From NCBI GenBank assembly GCA_034769895.1, contig CM068373.1, positions 22,053,967 through 22,117,966 on the forward strand: a stretch of 64,000 nt of DNA, read 5' to 3'. The notes beneath the pieces were generated by a model. It saw only the letters and a program-made list of their open reading frames with translations. It was not told the DNA's origin and ran no database searches. Positions 21,565 to 33,679 of this stretch are shown here, in pieces (position 1 is the stretch's first letter; the number at the start of each line of letters is the position of its first letter). The position numbers and the translations under genes are program-made. Origin of the DNA: Magicicada septendecula. Its lineage: Eukaryota; Arthropoda; Insecta; Hemiptera; Cicadidae.

Positions 21565-22148
21565 GCCCCCCCCCGCCCACAAAGATCCGATTGGGGAACT
21601 TGAAGTTCCGAAAGATTTTGCCTTGCCTGTGATGATATTATTAGAGATATCTAAACGATCTTTAATGTAGTGGTGAGCATTACGTTCTAATTAATAATTA
21701 ATTAGAACATAATTATAATACTAATTTATAATTAATTAATGTAGTGCCAATAATTAATTAAATTTTAACAACATTATATTGAGAAACATATTATATTTTA
21801 TAATAGTATTTGGTATATAAAGAATGTTTAGGCTTATATAAAAAATTTATATGTAACCCACTTGGATGTATGCTCATGTGTGTAAGTTTGTTTTCAGTCT
21901 TGGCTATTAGCTAATAAAGAGTTTATTGATTTTGTACCGTTGTGTGAGGCAATCAACATTATTAAACTCCACTCTTTTCTGTACAGTATATGCGTGACTT
22001 CGCCTTGAGTATGGTCTATTAAATTTATAAGGAAGGTTAAAATAACATACGCAAAAGTTACAAGATTACAAACTTTAATACAGACATACAAACGTGTCTG
22101 ACTAAAGACAAACTATCAAGGTTTCAAAAGTATACAAACTAAAAGAAC
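21565..22148. other. Upstream flank of the intact receptor gene
   Basis: Very AT-rich, with TTAATTAAT-type runs near 21690-21770. No confident TATA box or transcription start can be placed. The receptor promoter presumably lies here. Confidence 0.4.
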
Positions 22149-23255
22149 ATGCTTAGATTATTAAAACCACTTTTGGTATCCTGCATAATTTGTGGCCTTG
22201 CGATGCCAATGTTCCAAGAACGAAAAAAGCAAATGTTTGTAAACGTATACTGTGTAACTGGACTGGTCATACAGTGTTTAATGTGTTTAATATTTTTGTG
22301 CATGAAACTGTATTCTGTGATCTACAATGTTACTAATATTTTGGTATTGTGTTTGTATGGTCTAGCATGGTTGACGATAATATATTATAAGATAAAATTC
22401 CTCACGAGTCTAACAGCAAATCAGCGTATAGTTCAAAATGTTCTTTACGTGGACCAGGCACTTGAGTCTCTACAGGTCTCAGCTCCGCGGGTACAGTACA
22501 AAGTTGAATATTGTTTAATGTTATTCATGCAAATTATTTTCAATTTTATATGCTGGTGTGAGGTATATGTTTTGATGCATTCTAACTCAACTGGTGATTT
22601 TATTAATACATGTGAGTGTATTTATCTTCTAAATATGAATTTTTCTCATGTAATACTGTTTCTATACTGTCATTTAATGATTATAGTTTTAAGGGAAAAA
22701 TTGCGACTTACAAGATGCGCATTCAAGTTGCTCGACAAGCGTAACAACAGGAATGTTGCTTGGAGTAGTAGTGTAACGGTCGGTCAACCGAGACATGGCA
22801 ACTTTGCGACAGACATTCACGAAACATGTAAACTCGTAGGCAATGTGAACGGTACCATTTATGAATCTTTGTCATCCTTAAGTCAACTATATTCAATGTA
22901 CTTCCACTATTATATACTGGCAATTATTTTGTGGGTTTCAACAGAAATTATTTTCAAAGCTGCAGGGAAGTCCTCAAAACTCGCTATCATTGCTGCTGCT
23001 ACCTGGCTGTTAATGTATGCAGTGTTTGTATTCATGTGTACGTCGATTACCACAGAACTGAAGCACGTGCAAAATATTTTAAACCGTTTTTATCATAAAC
23101 AATGTTTGAAAAGTGTAAGGAAAAAATTATTAGTTTTGACTTATCAGTGTGCACATAGAGAAACAAAATTCAGTTCTGGATTTGTTGACATAGACTTTGC
23201 TGTGTTTTACATTATTCTTGATATTGTACAGTTAATTGTTTTTAGTATTATATGA
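22149..23255 (+). CDS. Gustatory-receptor-like seven-transmembrane protein
   Basis: An uninterrupted frame of 368 codons, typical in length for insect gustatory receptors (about 350-450). A stop lies three codons upstream of the ATG, which supports this start. The product has about seven hydrophobic segments, roughly at residues 5-20, 32-55, 60-82, 125-148, 160-185, 252-275 and 278-300, and a last one at about 345-367. The C-terminal part has FYHKQCLKSV, then the TYQCAHRETKFSSGFVDID block, where G-F-x-x-I-D matches the receptor consensus before the last helix. The usual T-Y-h-h-h-h-h-Q-F motif of that helix is replaced by VQLIVFSII. These receptors are thought to be ligand-gated cation channels in chemosensory dendrites. 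It is intronless as read and a clear paralogue of the pseudogene at 4856-5996, on the opposite strand about 16 kb away. The assignment rests on topology and C-terminal motifs; a divergent odorant-receptor-like member is less likely. Confidence 0.85.
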   Translation: MLRLLKPLLVSCIICGLAMPMFQERKKQMFVNVYCVTGLVIQCLMCLIFLCMKLYSVIYNVTNILVLCLYGLAWLTIIYYKIKFLTSLTANQRIVQNVLYVDQALESLQVSAPRVQYKVEYCLMLFMQIIFNFICWCEVYVLMHSNSTGDFINTCECIYLLNMNFSHVILFLYCHLMIIVLREKLRLTRCAFKLLDKRNNRNVAWSSSVTVGQPRHGNFATDIHETCKLVGNVNGTIYESLSSLSQLYSMYFHYYILAIILWVSTEIIFKAAGKSSKLAIIAAATWLLMYAVFVFMCTSITTELKHVQNILNRFYHKQCLKSVRKKLLVLTYQCAHRETKFSSGFVDIDFAVFYIILDIVQLIVFSII

Positions 23256-23488
23256 CTTTGTAATTTATGTAATTTACGATTTTTTAAGAATTAAAAATAC
23301 ACAATATTTTCTGTGAAACGTTCGTCAGGTGTACAATTTATAATTTAATAAATGTACGGCCTACTTGAAAAATATTTATTACTTGGAAATATATTTATTT
23401 AATAGAAAACATGCATGAAATATTAAAGAGCTATTTACTAAATAAACGTTTACGATTTAAGAAAAACATCATAATTATCATCACCATC
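23256..23488. other. 3' flank of receptor gene
   Basis: AT-rich. The most likely polyadenylation signals after the stop are AATAAA-like hexamers near 23348 (AATAAATG) and 23438. Confidence 0.35.
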
Positions 23489-23489
23489 A

Positions 23490-23985
23490 CCATTTTCAAG
23501 GATTAAACCAAGGATGGTTTGGTCCGGTCTCAAACAGGCAAAGATTAGAGGTGGTTACTGTAGCGCTTCCTCGGACGTCCCACACCCTAGGCTTATAGTT
23601 CCATAGTTCTTTGGGGATGCAGCAGTCATCCATTCGGCAAAGACGTTTCCACCAATTTAACCGATACTGGATAAACGTGTTGAGTACACTTATAACATTC
23701 AGTTGCTGCAGTATATCTGTGTTTCTTCTATGACCATGCCGAGTATACCCTGCCAAGTGCCTGAGAAATCTCATTTCAGCCACTTGGATGCTTCTGGCCT
23801 GGCCTATCGTTAAAGTTCAATTTTCAGACCCATAAAGAAGTTTGAGAAGGGCCATCACCTTTTAGAATTTTAGGCGTGTTCCTTTACTTGCTGACATAAC
23901 TTTTCTTAACGGTCCCGCACATAAGGTTGAACTTATGCAACTTATTCACAACGCCGTTGCTTGCATTATAAGATACACTGCAGCC
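23490..23985 (-). pseudogene. LINE reverse transcriptase C-terminal fragment, (GAT)n-tail family
   Basis: On the minus strand the copy runs from MGCSVSYNASNGVVNKLHKF (about 23985) through IQVAEMRFLRHLAGYTRHGHRRNTDI, then QYRLNWWKRLCRMDDCCIPKELWNYKPR to the coding end. It is followed by a CTCAAACAGG-type 3' block and a GAT/ATC microsatellite (23470-23492). Frameshifts occur near 23790-23880. It is the same family as 7340-7585, 46605-47105 and 56335-56998. The palm domain is lost. Confidence 0.8.
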
Positions 23986-24082
23986 CATAAGAAAAACATA
24001 TAAGTATAAAACATTTAAATAATATTGGTATGTTATGTGGGTTCAGTAATAAATAAAATAAGCGACAACAAGGTAATTTGAA

Positions 24083-24442
24083 GATTTGTTCAAATCAGGA
24101 ATGTGATAACTCTTTTAGTATCATGTATTCTTCTTGATCTTAAAAAATTCTGTTAAAAGGCTATTTAATTTTAACGACAGAAGAACTGGTGCTGATTAAA
24201 GAATAATGCTTCTATAAAGAATGACAAATCTTATGTATTTAGTTAATATAGCTGTGTTAGTGCTTATAATCACAATCAGAAATAAGACTGTTGCACACCA
24301 CTATAAAAAAAAACAACTGTTTTTAATCATCACAGCTCGTCATCAGATCGGAAGAAAATCAATCGAGAAAATTTCTTTCCTATCTGATGATGAGCTGTGA
24401 AACTTGAAACCGCTAATCGGAAAAAAATTTTCTATAGTGGTG
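24083..24442. repeat. Dispersed repeat with foldback end, copy 1
   Basis: About 360 bp, nearly identical to 25031-25391. The right half is a foldback: CACACCACTATA (24294-) pairs with TATAGTGGTG (to 24442). An inner pair of CAGCTCGTCATCAGATCGG against CTGATGATGAGCTG surrounds an A-rich loop. It is similar to PLE-derived hairpins elsewhere in the window because it carries CTGATGA and GAAAC. Non-coding. Confidence 0.75.
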
Positions 24443-25030
24443 ATCCCAATATGAGTATTTCAGATGTGTATGTGTTTAACATGTTACGAAGTATATCACT
24501 TAGTGCAAATTGCAAGCACGCGACATTGATAGTTCTTAACGTCATCAGTTATGTCTTATTTCATGATACAATAACTACAGACGAGTATGTGTAAGCATTT
24601 TATTGTTTTTCTTTCAGATATTTTAGATATTTTACAGAGTTTAATTATCTCTTTGAAATAGTAGTATATACTCTTGTTATATAATTTCTTTTATGCAATG
24701 AATACGTGCAACATGCATTATTATAATAAATTTAATTTACAATGGATTCGATAGTGTTGAGTTAATTTATTTTAAGACCTGGCATACAAGACAATTCTTT
24801 TAAAGTAAAATCCGCAATTAATGAATTAGACTCAATATAATTTAACAGATACCATATTCATAAATGTTTTAATTCTTGAAGTTTTATTTAGTAGTAGAAG
24901 ACAAGATTAATCACTCTTTATTGATAATTAGACCACTTGATTGATAGCATTGTCGATTACCTATTTGAATAATTTGATCAAAATTTATTAATTAACACTT
25001 GATTAATAGGAACACCCCTGTTAACGTTAT
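24443..25030. other. AT-rich spacer between the two direct repeats
   Basis: No gene. The 65-codon frame at 24397-24594 starts inside the repeat and is not supported. Confidence 0.45.
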
Positions 25031-25391
25031 AATTTGTTCAAATCAGGAGTGTGGTAACTCTTTTAGTATCATGTATTCTTCTTGATCTTAAAAAATTCTG
25101 TTAAAAGGCTACTTATTTTTAACGACAGAAGAACTGGTTCTGATTAAAGAATAATGCTTCTATAAAGAATGACAAACCTTATGTATTTAGTTAATATAGC
25201 TGTGTTAGTGCTTACAATCAGAAATAAGACTGTTGCACACCACTATAAAAAAAAAACTGTTTTTAATCATCACAGCTCGTCATCAGATCGGAAGAAAATC
25301 AATCGAGAAAATTTCTTTCCTATCTGATGAAGAGCTGTGAAACTTGAAACCGCTAATCGGAAAAAAATTTTCTATAGTGGTGTGTAACAGT
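25031..25391. repeat. Dispersed repeat with foldback end, copy 2
   Basis: Direct copy of 24083-24442 at 948 bp distance. Here the termini are more complete: ACTGTTGCACACCACTATA on the left (25229-) and TATAGTGGTGTGTAACAGT on the right (to 25391), an inverted pair. A third, partial relative is at 34183-34310. The high similarity including the left flank suggests either a longer element or a segmental duplication. Confidence 0.75.
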
Positions 25392-25399
25392 GATATTTT

Positions 25400-26745
<1,346 letters not shown>

Positions 26746-27111
26746 CACGACCACGCACGCAACCAGAGTTAGAGTCGTTTTCATTGAGCACGTATATATT
26801 TTGATAGATTTTGCAATGTTCATGATTATATTAGTTTCAATACTGCTTTTAAATAAAACCGTTTTAAATTTTTTTGAAGAATATAATTGTTAAAAGTCTT
26901 ATTAATAAAAAGTGTCGTTACATTTTAAGCGGAGATAAAGATCTACTAAAGTGAAGTTAACTGTAATAGACTGGATTATATTTGGTATTAACGTTTACAG
27001 CACGTAATTATTACTAGTATACTTCATTACTACAGTTTAAACTGTACTAATAAAATTCTTAAGTTTTACAGAATTTGAAATAGCATAAGACATGTTGCTG
27101 CTACTAAGTAG

Positions 27112-27250
27112 AGTATTTTATAAATTTTCTAGCAGCCTGGCCAATGTAGAAGCTATCGCAAACATTGCATGTAATTTTATAAACGCCTGTCTTGTCTTCA
27201 GCTGATTTCGATAGTTCAGTTCGGAGTATCTTACTAATATTGTTATTAGT
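27112..27250 (-). mobile_element. PLE fragment: GIY-YIG endonuclease start
   Basis: The minus strand reads LRTELSKSAEDKTGVYKITC, then NVCDSFYIGQAARKFIKY. TGVYKI, C-x-x-C and FYIGQ are the opening of the GIY-YIG domain at the end of PLE polyproteins; TGR of the usual motif has become AAR. The rest of the element is missing. This is a different family from the copies at 2.9 and 35.4 kb. Confidence 0.7.
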
Positions 27251-27259
27251 GCGGAATGA

Positions 27260-28330
27260 CATTTTTAATTTTATCTCTTAAACGTACTATTTAAAGTTAT
27301 TGTACAAATACTATTAAAACTTTATATATTTATTAACAAAAATATATATATATTGCAAAAATACAAATTATTACTACATAGATAGGTTAATTTGAAATTA
27401 CTACAACAGAGTCTATATCTGGAGGTAGGAAAATTTTATTAACCTAATAAACAATAACCTACAACATATAAGTTACTTTTGCGTAGAATTCCAAATGTTA
27501 CGTAGACACCAGGCGCTACGCTCTCGCTGCCCCTCCGCACGTCGGCGGAAGATCGCTAACGCTGAATATCCACGTTTCGGCACACACGCACTGCTATATG
27601 GGACTGTTATTGTTTATACCTTGAATACTCTTAATCTCAGTGATCAAAACTGGGTATAAATAGATCGTGTATTAGGCTTCGACAATTCTTGAAGTGTTCT
27701 CGCGTTAGTACTCAGAATACCACCATAGGTATTCTGGCCCTAACGGAAATCTTTTACTCTTCGCAAAAAAAAAACACTAGAATATGATCTATTTAGTTAT
27801 TTTAGTTCTATAATGTGGCAATGGTTACGAAGAACTCGTACCGTCAATCCACTACAAAGTCTTCTGGAGATCGACTAGTCCTGACACGAAAATCTCGTGA
27901 CAGCGAGTACGTTTTTCTATGGCAAGACTTCGGAACGAACTGAATGGTCCGTTTTCTGTAAAAGACCGTCTCAAATAATTTCAGACCTTTTGATTGGTGA
28001 AAAATCTAGCAACGTCATAGATATTTTTAGTGATAGCCAGACATCAGGTTGAAACTGTGTCCGATTCTGCAAAGTCCTGTCTAGATTTAACCTCCAAATT
28101 TTATTACTTTCTAGGAGATAACAAAAACAAATATTTCACATGACATAAAAGAGTACAAAATTATGAACATTTTGTCATAACATACGTTTTTAAACATAGC
28201 TTGGTTCAAAACTTATGAGTACAAAGAAAAGAAGAAAATCAATTTAAAACATGTCTATGGCCGCCAGAAAATGTGTAATAGCATTAGTATTCCAATTATA
28301 TGAACTTACATCCTGTTATGTTGCTATATA
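27260..28330. other. Intergenic, no gene seen
   Basis: Mixed composition, with a more GC-rich patch near 27500-27600. No protein similarity, tRNA or repeat is recognised. Confidence 0.45.
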
Positions 28331-28334
28331 TATA

Positions 28335-28760
28335 TATTTATTGTGGCTATCCAATTTAGCCACACATGCAATAAACACAGGACACGAATTCCCAGACATA
28401 ACCAATGTATCACTAATAAAACATATACCACACAAAGGCACCATAATGAACATTTGGGAAAATTTACAAATATACAAACATAAAACACAAAACAAACTAA
28501 TACCAGAACAAATACAAATCAATACAAAACATGACACAATATTCAAAGCACTCAACATCGAAAATACACAAAATACAAAAACATATATCACAATCACACA
28601 CAATAATACAACTTTAAAATACCAAAGACCAACAAACTACCTTAATAACATCCAGCAGCCAACACACAAATACTTCACCAGAAAGAAACTCGCGAAGGCT
28701 GAAGATGAGAGAACAGGAACTCTCGAAACATGTTCCAAATAAGGAAAAGAACATCTTGAG
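28335..28760 (+). mobile_element. PLE 3' end, third family
   Basis: The plus frame has SNLATHAINTGHEFPDI, then LIKHIPHKGTIMNIWENLQIYKH, the post-GIY-YIG region of PLEs (compare L-D-T-L-E-Q-L-E-I-Y-K-H in the 2.9-kb copy). It ends EDERGTGTLE-like before the TAA near 28742. The 3' tail overlaps CTGAAGA, T, GAGAG, a loop, CTCTC, GAAAC (28699-28728), so the stem-loop motif here begins inside the coding end. The 5' part of the 163-codon frame (28251-28334) is not PLE-like. Confidence 0.7.
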
Positions 28761-28939
28761 GTAATATAAATATAAAATTTTAAATACTATATATATATAT
28801 ATATAATGTTTGTATATTTACTATTTAGCGAGTAAATTTATACACAATTATGAGTTAAATGAATGTTAAATTTAAATACTGAGTCTTTTCATTGTGTGTC
28901 TGTTATGCTATTTCTTTTAAGTGGAACTGAACCTTTTAA

Positions 28940-29400
28940 TTTCATCATAATCATCATCATCATCATCATCATCAACTTCAAGGATTAGGCTCATTCTGAA
29001 CGTGTTCCGGGGCCCACTTCCCTTTCGGCCGTCCTGCATTTCTCATCTGCATCTTCCCACCGTTTCTATTCTATTGCCAGCACTGCCACCCATCGTTCTT
29101 CCCAAATGTTCACACCACCTTCTATTTTTTTTTGCTTCTTAACTGTTCTAACAATGGGTCGACTCCCAGTTCCGCCCTTATATCCATGTTTTTCATTCTA
29201 TCAACAGTGGTACAGCCCAGAGTACTCCTCATAAACTCCATCTCCGCTGCCTGAATCTTTGCTTTGTCGTAACCCTGGTTTCATCTCCACACACCGAAAC
29301 TGCTACCACTGTCGTGTTAGAAACCTTATTCTTGTTTCTTTCTTTGCCTTCTTTTTAAGTTATCCATGAGTTGTTCTACAGTTATTTCTATTTATTTTTA
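28940..29400 (-). pseudogene. LINE 3' fragment with (ATC)n tail
   Basis: Read on the minus strand, frames with several stops include NIWEERWVAVLAIE, KRWEDADEKCRTAERE and, farther upstream, a Y-E-E-Y-S-G segment. This is the pattern seen at the C terminus of some insect LINE ORF2 products. The ATC microsatellite at 28946-28973 is at the 3' side, the same placement as in the (GAT)n-tail family, but the coding part differs. Heavily decayed; moderate to low confidence. Confidence 0.45.
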
Positions 29401-29876
29401 ATTTTTCATATGGATCAATTTCAGCTCTATATGTAACGTAACAAAAGTAACATCAAAAGTAATTAAAACGCTGGGCTTGTTCCATAATCTTTTTTTTGTA
29501 ACTATCTGAGTTCTTACCCGTTGCTTCCATCTAAATGCCATTGTTTTAGTCTTGTCCGCTGATTTTTACAGTCTTGACCTTTTAATTTTTGCAAGTATAT
29601 TATCTCACCTGGTATATATGAGAGAAAGGAACATTTTTACAATGAGTAAGCATGTGTAGAAGAAGATATGAAGTACCAACGTAGAATATTTCTTATGGAG
29701 GTGTCAAATACTTTGAAATCATGATATACATTCTTTAGTGTATAATGAAACTAACCACTTAAAGAGAAATCTGATAAACCGGTACAGATAAATATGCAGT
29801 TACATAACACATCTCCTCTTGTTACAATTTTATGTACTTATAAACCACTAAGAATATTGTATTCTAATTAATAGAC

Positions 29877-29940
<64 letters not shown>
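29877..29940. repeat. (AAT)n microsatellite
   Basis: About 21 uninterrupted AAT units. Confidence 0.97.
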
Positions 29941-29960
29941 CTATTCTGAATAAGATATTA

Positions 29961-30093
29961 TATCTTCTTGTTCTTCTAGTTCTTCTTGTTTTCTTGTTCT
30001 TCATGTTCTTCTTGTTCTTCTTGTTCTTCTTTTTCTTCTTGTTCTTCTTGTTCTTTTTTTTCTTCTTGTTCTTCTTTTTCTTTTTCTTCTTCT
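29961..30093. repeat. TTCTTG/TTC polypyrimidine repeat
   Basis: Imperfect repeat of TTCTTGTTC units with CTTTTT variants, directly following the AAT tract. Non-coding. Confidence 0.9.
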
Positions 30094-30099
30094 AGGGCG

Positions 30100-31440
30100 T
30101 CACAGTTCGGAGTCGAACGTTAGCCTCCATAATCATCCGCCTCCATTTAAGATAATATATACCTGTGTATATATATGTCTTAAATAACAGTAACCTCGCT
30201 CATTCCCTTAAAATAATGTGTTACTTTTACACTTTATAAAAACAGCGAAAACGTGCTCTTATAGTTGCTGGTTTACACGGTAAAGCTGCGACATAAATCT
30301 TTGATATAGAGGTAACGGTCCGTGGAGTGTGTGGACCAAATAATCTTGTTCACCCTGAAACCTTAAACAGCTAATATACTGAAGGCATGTTGTCGTCAAT
30401 TAACTGTTGGCAACCGTAGTGCGGTTATCAGAAAGCCATATTGCATCACCCCTTTTGTTAGAGACGCCACTCTACCTAATTTAATCTGTCGCTGGCCACA
30501 GCACCCATGTGACGGCGGTTAGCAAGACAGCTGTGAACAATTTAACCATATTGCAGGCATTAAAACAGTTTAACCCACAGTACATTTTACATTTATTTTC
30601 CTTTAAATGTACTCTGGTGTCACATACACTTTCTCTACTTCAATGCCTATAGACATTTAAAATTACACTGCATATTGCTAACAATTACTTCAGTATTCCT
30701 CCGGATCTTTTAAAGTTGTAAACTTTAAAATTTTTTGAAGCAAAATAAAGATAAATACTAGAAAACCATGAAATAAGAAAAAAATATCAAATATAGGGAA
30801 GCTCTGATTGTCAAAAATAAAAAAAAGGTATTTTGAAGACTATTAGTGTTCTTAGTCTTGTGATTTGCTTTTAACGGCTTTTATTCCCTTCTAGAAGCCT
30901 AAAATACAGTAATCATAGAAAATAAATTTAACGAATAAATAACTAAATTAAATAATAAATTTATTAATCAATTCGATTATAAGTTACAAAACATTAAAAG
31001 TCTAATCCGACATGATGAGAATGAAAACATTATAATCTTTAGGGTTATTTATTTAGGAAACAAGAAGAAGTTGTATCACTAAAGAAAAGAAAAAAATCGA
31101 TAAATAATTTGTTTAAAGACTGTGAACAAAAACAGTTTTTTTAAATTTTCAGTACTATTAAAACGAGTAAAACTACACGCAACCAAGCAAATAATTTACT
31201 GTGTACAACTGTAAGTTAATTTTATACATTTTCGTATTATATACGTCATAAATCAAATATACAATTTTTGTATTGTAGCAAAATCGTCTAAAGACTTTGT
31301 GTTGCAAGCATATTGCCTACTAAAGCAATGATATGCCTTAACTTGTTTTGAATACTACATATTAATTGTCCGAAAGGTTTATCATCTTATTATAATTAAT
31401 CTGGCTTTTCAATGTTTACACATTGTTTGAAATCAAAGAT
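30100..31440. other. Intergenic, no gene seen
   Basis: AT-rich with no recognisable protein, tRNA or element end. Confidence 0.5.
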
Positions 31441-31454
31441 TACAGAAGTGATTG

Positions 31455-32010
31455 AATTCTCATCTTCCACTGCTGCTTGTCCATCCAAAAAACTTCCTAA
31501 ATTACGCGTTCCCTCAATATTGTCTCAATTTTTTCTATCCAGGTGATAGGTGGTCTTCCTCTTTTCCTTCTTCCTGCTGGGGTCCATTCCATTACTCCCC
31601 TTGGCAATCTTTCCCGTGCCATTCTTTTCGTGTGTCCATTCCAGTGTAATGGTTTCGTTTAGATAAAGTAAACAATTGAATTTTTCATATTAATTCTCTC
31701 CTAATAACTTTATTTCTAATTTTTTCACGTCTGAATACCCTTGCCGAACGTCTCCGAAAGTCCATGTCTACTGTCATTCATTCTGTTCTTGTGTGTTTAT
31801 TGGTAGTCTAAACTTTTGAGCTGTAAGTCACGACACTTCTAAGAATGGTTTTATATATTTCGGTTTTAGTTTCGGCTGTAATTTGATTATCCCACAGGAT
31901 TCCATTTAATGTAGATACAGCCATCTTTTCTAAATTAATTCAGGAATGTATTTCTTGCTTCTTGCTTCCCACTGGCCGCAATTTTCACCCCTAAATACTT
32001 GCATTCCTCT
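31455..32010 (-). pseudogene. LINE reverse transcriptase C-terminal fragment, another family
   Basis: On the minus strand: ECKYLGVKIAASGKQEARN, MAVSTLNGILWDNQITAETKTEIYKTILRSV, then DFRRRSARVFRREKIRNKVIRREL, followed by a decayed G-K-x-x-G-R-P-like end. YLGVKI, LW-x-x-x-I-x-x-x-T-K and R-R-S-x-R are typical of the segment after the palm domain in insect LINEs. There are scattered stops and frame changes. No microsatellite tail is seen at its 3' side. Confidence 0.65.
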
Positions 32011-32362
32011 GTATATGAAATCTTCCTCTGTATTTATCATCTTAGATTGCTGTAAGATTTAACTATACTAAAGCGTTAAATGCAAATTATTTAGTTTGCT
32101 ACGTGCATTTAAAGTTGCTACACAGCGCTGGGCTTTTGTAATATGTAACAACTAGCTTGCAACATTTCGTTTAATACTATAAGTACTGGTACAACACAAC
32201 TTTAAATACAGTTACCTGACGGAACCTATGTTGGATGCATTAAAACTGTTACTGTCCTGAGTGTAAGAAATATACTTTGTAAGACAAAACGCAAATACAG
32301 AGTATCAAGTATGCACTGTGTACTAGTTGTAATGTAAAAAACATAAACGTTAATACAAATTA

Positions 32363-32419
32363 ATCTTCTTCTTTCCTTCTTCCTTCTTCTTCTTCTCCTT
32401 CTTCTTCTTCTTCTTCTCC
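32363..32419. repeat. (CTT)n microsatellite at a LINE 3' end
   Basis: CTT/CTTC repeat directly abutting the 3' end of the minus-strand LINE fragment at 32430-33005, where its tail is expected. Confidence 0.9.
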
Positions 32420-32429
32420 TTATCAAGAA

Positions 32430-33005
32430 TTAGGTTATATAAACCTGATCAGGCACCCATCTCATCCTCGGACGACCCACATCTCTTCTACCAATGGAGT
32501 TATAGTTCAGTGCCGTTTACAGCAATCGATCCTCTGGCATCCTCAGCAGATAATCCCACCATTTTCTTCTGTATATTGAAACAATTTCATTTATGTCCTT
32601 TACTTCGAGTTCTGCTCTGACATCCTCATTCCTTATTATGTTTTCCAATGTATAATTTAAGCTGTTTTGAAGAAACTATATTTCAGCATTCTGAATCATG
32701 CCGCATTCTTTTTTAGTCATGACCTACGCCTCACTCGCATAAATCAACGTGGGTATTGCATTTGTCTTATAAAATTGAATCCTTGTGGCGTGTCTTGTTT
32801 TGTTTCTAAGGTTTCTATGAATCGTACCACAAACATTCCTAACTTTATTTATCATCTCTCTTATATCATATTCAAATTCATAGCTTACCAAGATATTTGA
32901 AACGGCTCACTTGTTCTAAAGTGCTGATGTTTATAACTCTCTTAATCCTGACTTGATATTTACCTTTAAAGGCCATGGTTTTGGTTTTTCCTTTGCCAGG
33001 GTCCC
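32430..33005 (-). pseudogene. LINE reverse transcriptase C-terminal fragment
   Basis: Minus-strand pieces include KPKPWPLKVNIKSGLREL, SALEQVSRFKYLGKL, then, after stops, KTRHKDSIL, EC-x-N-I-V-like and SAEDARGSIAVNGTEL, ending near GSSEDEMGA. The run from a V-x-x-F-x-Y-L-G block to a G-R-P-x-x-R-W-like end is that of a LINE C terminus. It is heavily mutated. Confidence 0.6.
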
Positions 33006-33123
33006 ACTGCCACATTTTTCAGACCTTACTCCGAGGCTGCTTTAGGTACTACAAGTAGTTTAAAGTTTTACGTGAACAGGTTACTGGCCTGTTACACAAC
33101 CCCTACCAGGAGGACCAGAGACT

Positions 33124-33672
33124 TCAGTAAAACATGTTCAATGTGTCTCTCCGTCTACAGTTTCTAACTGGAGCTGTTGACGGACCAGGCTCTAAACAAC
33201 AAAGAAATCACCAAGCTAGTACTAGGAATCTTATAAGAAAAAGTAATATTTCTAACTGTATGAATATATAAAGCATACGAAAGTGACTGCTAACCTGAAA
33301 CGTCAACATTCTGAGTGTTCTGATTAGGGGGATTTTCAACAGTCTCAGCGTCATTATAATCGCCGTCATTACCATCTTCTGTAATAATATATTTATTTTA
33401 ATATATTTGAAAGAAAATGTGGTTGTTGAAATAAAATAATCAATGAAATTCAATGTATTAAAAACGTAAACAAAACAAAAGTTTATGTTTTGTTGCGAAA
33501 GTTTCAACCGTATTTTCACAAAAATAAAACACTAATTACCTGAAACACTGCCTTCTGGTTCATAACTCGGGTCATTGTCTTCATTATCACTAATTTCTGA
33601 ACCACTATCATTCACAAAATACTCAATAATTTGCGATTCAGTGAGATACTCCGGCACACGACGAGCAGCCAT
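33124..33672 (-). pseudogene. Three-exon fragment with acidic N terminus, possibly transposase-derived
   Basis: ATG at 33672 opens exon 1 (33672-33540): MAARRVPEYLTESQIIEYF, then an acidic stretch (SEISDNEDNDPSYEPE), ending GTTTCAG before GTAATT. Exon 2 (33378-33295) begins after TATTACAG: EDGNDGDYNDAETVENPPNQ to NVDVS, ending GTTTCAG before GTTAGC. Exon 3 (33191-33124) begins after CTTTGTTGTTTAG: EPGPSTAPVRNCRRRDTLN, then a stop. All junctions are phase 1 and canonical. An L-T-x-x-x-I-x-E acidic start is typical of piggyBac-type transposases and their domesticated relatives, but too little remains to be sure. The rest is replaced by unrelated repeat sequence after 33124, so I read it as a truncated gene. 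Exons 1 and 2 both end in V-S-G, which may reflect an exon duplication. Confidence 0.4.
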
Positions 33673-33679
33673 ATTCACG

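Noticed and set aside
33208..33519. A 103-codon frame on the minus strand
   Set aside because: It runs in a different frame across exon 2 and the introns of the three-exon fragment, and matches nothing.
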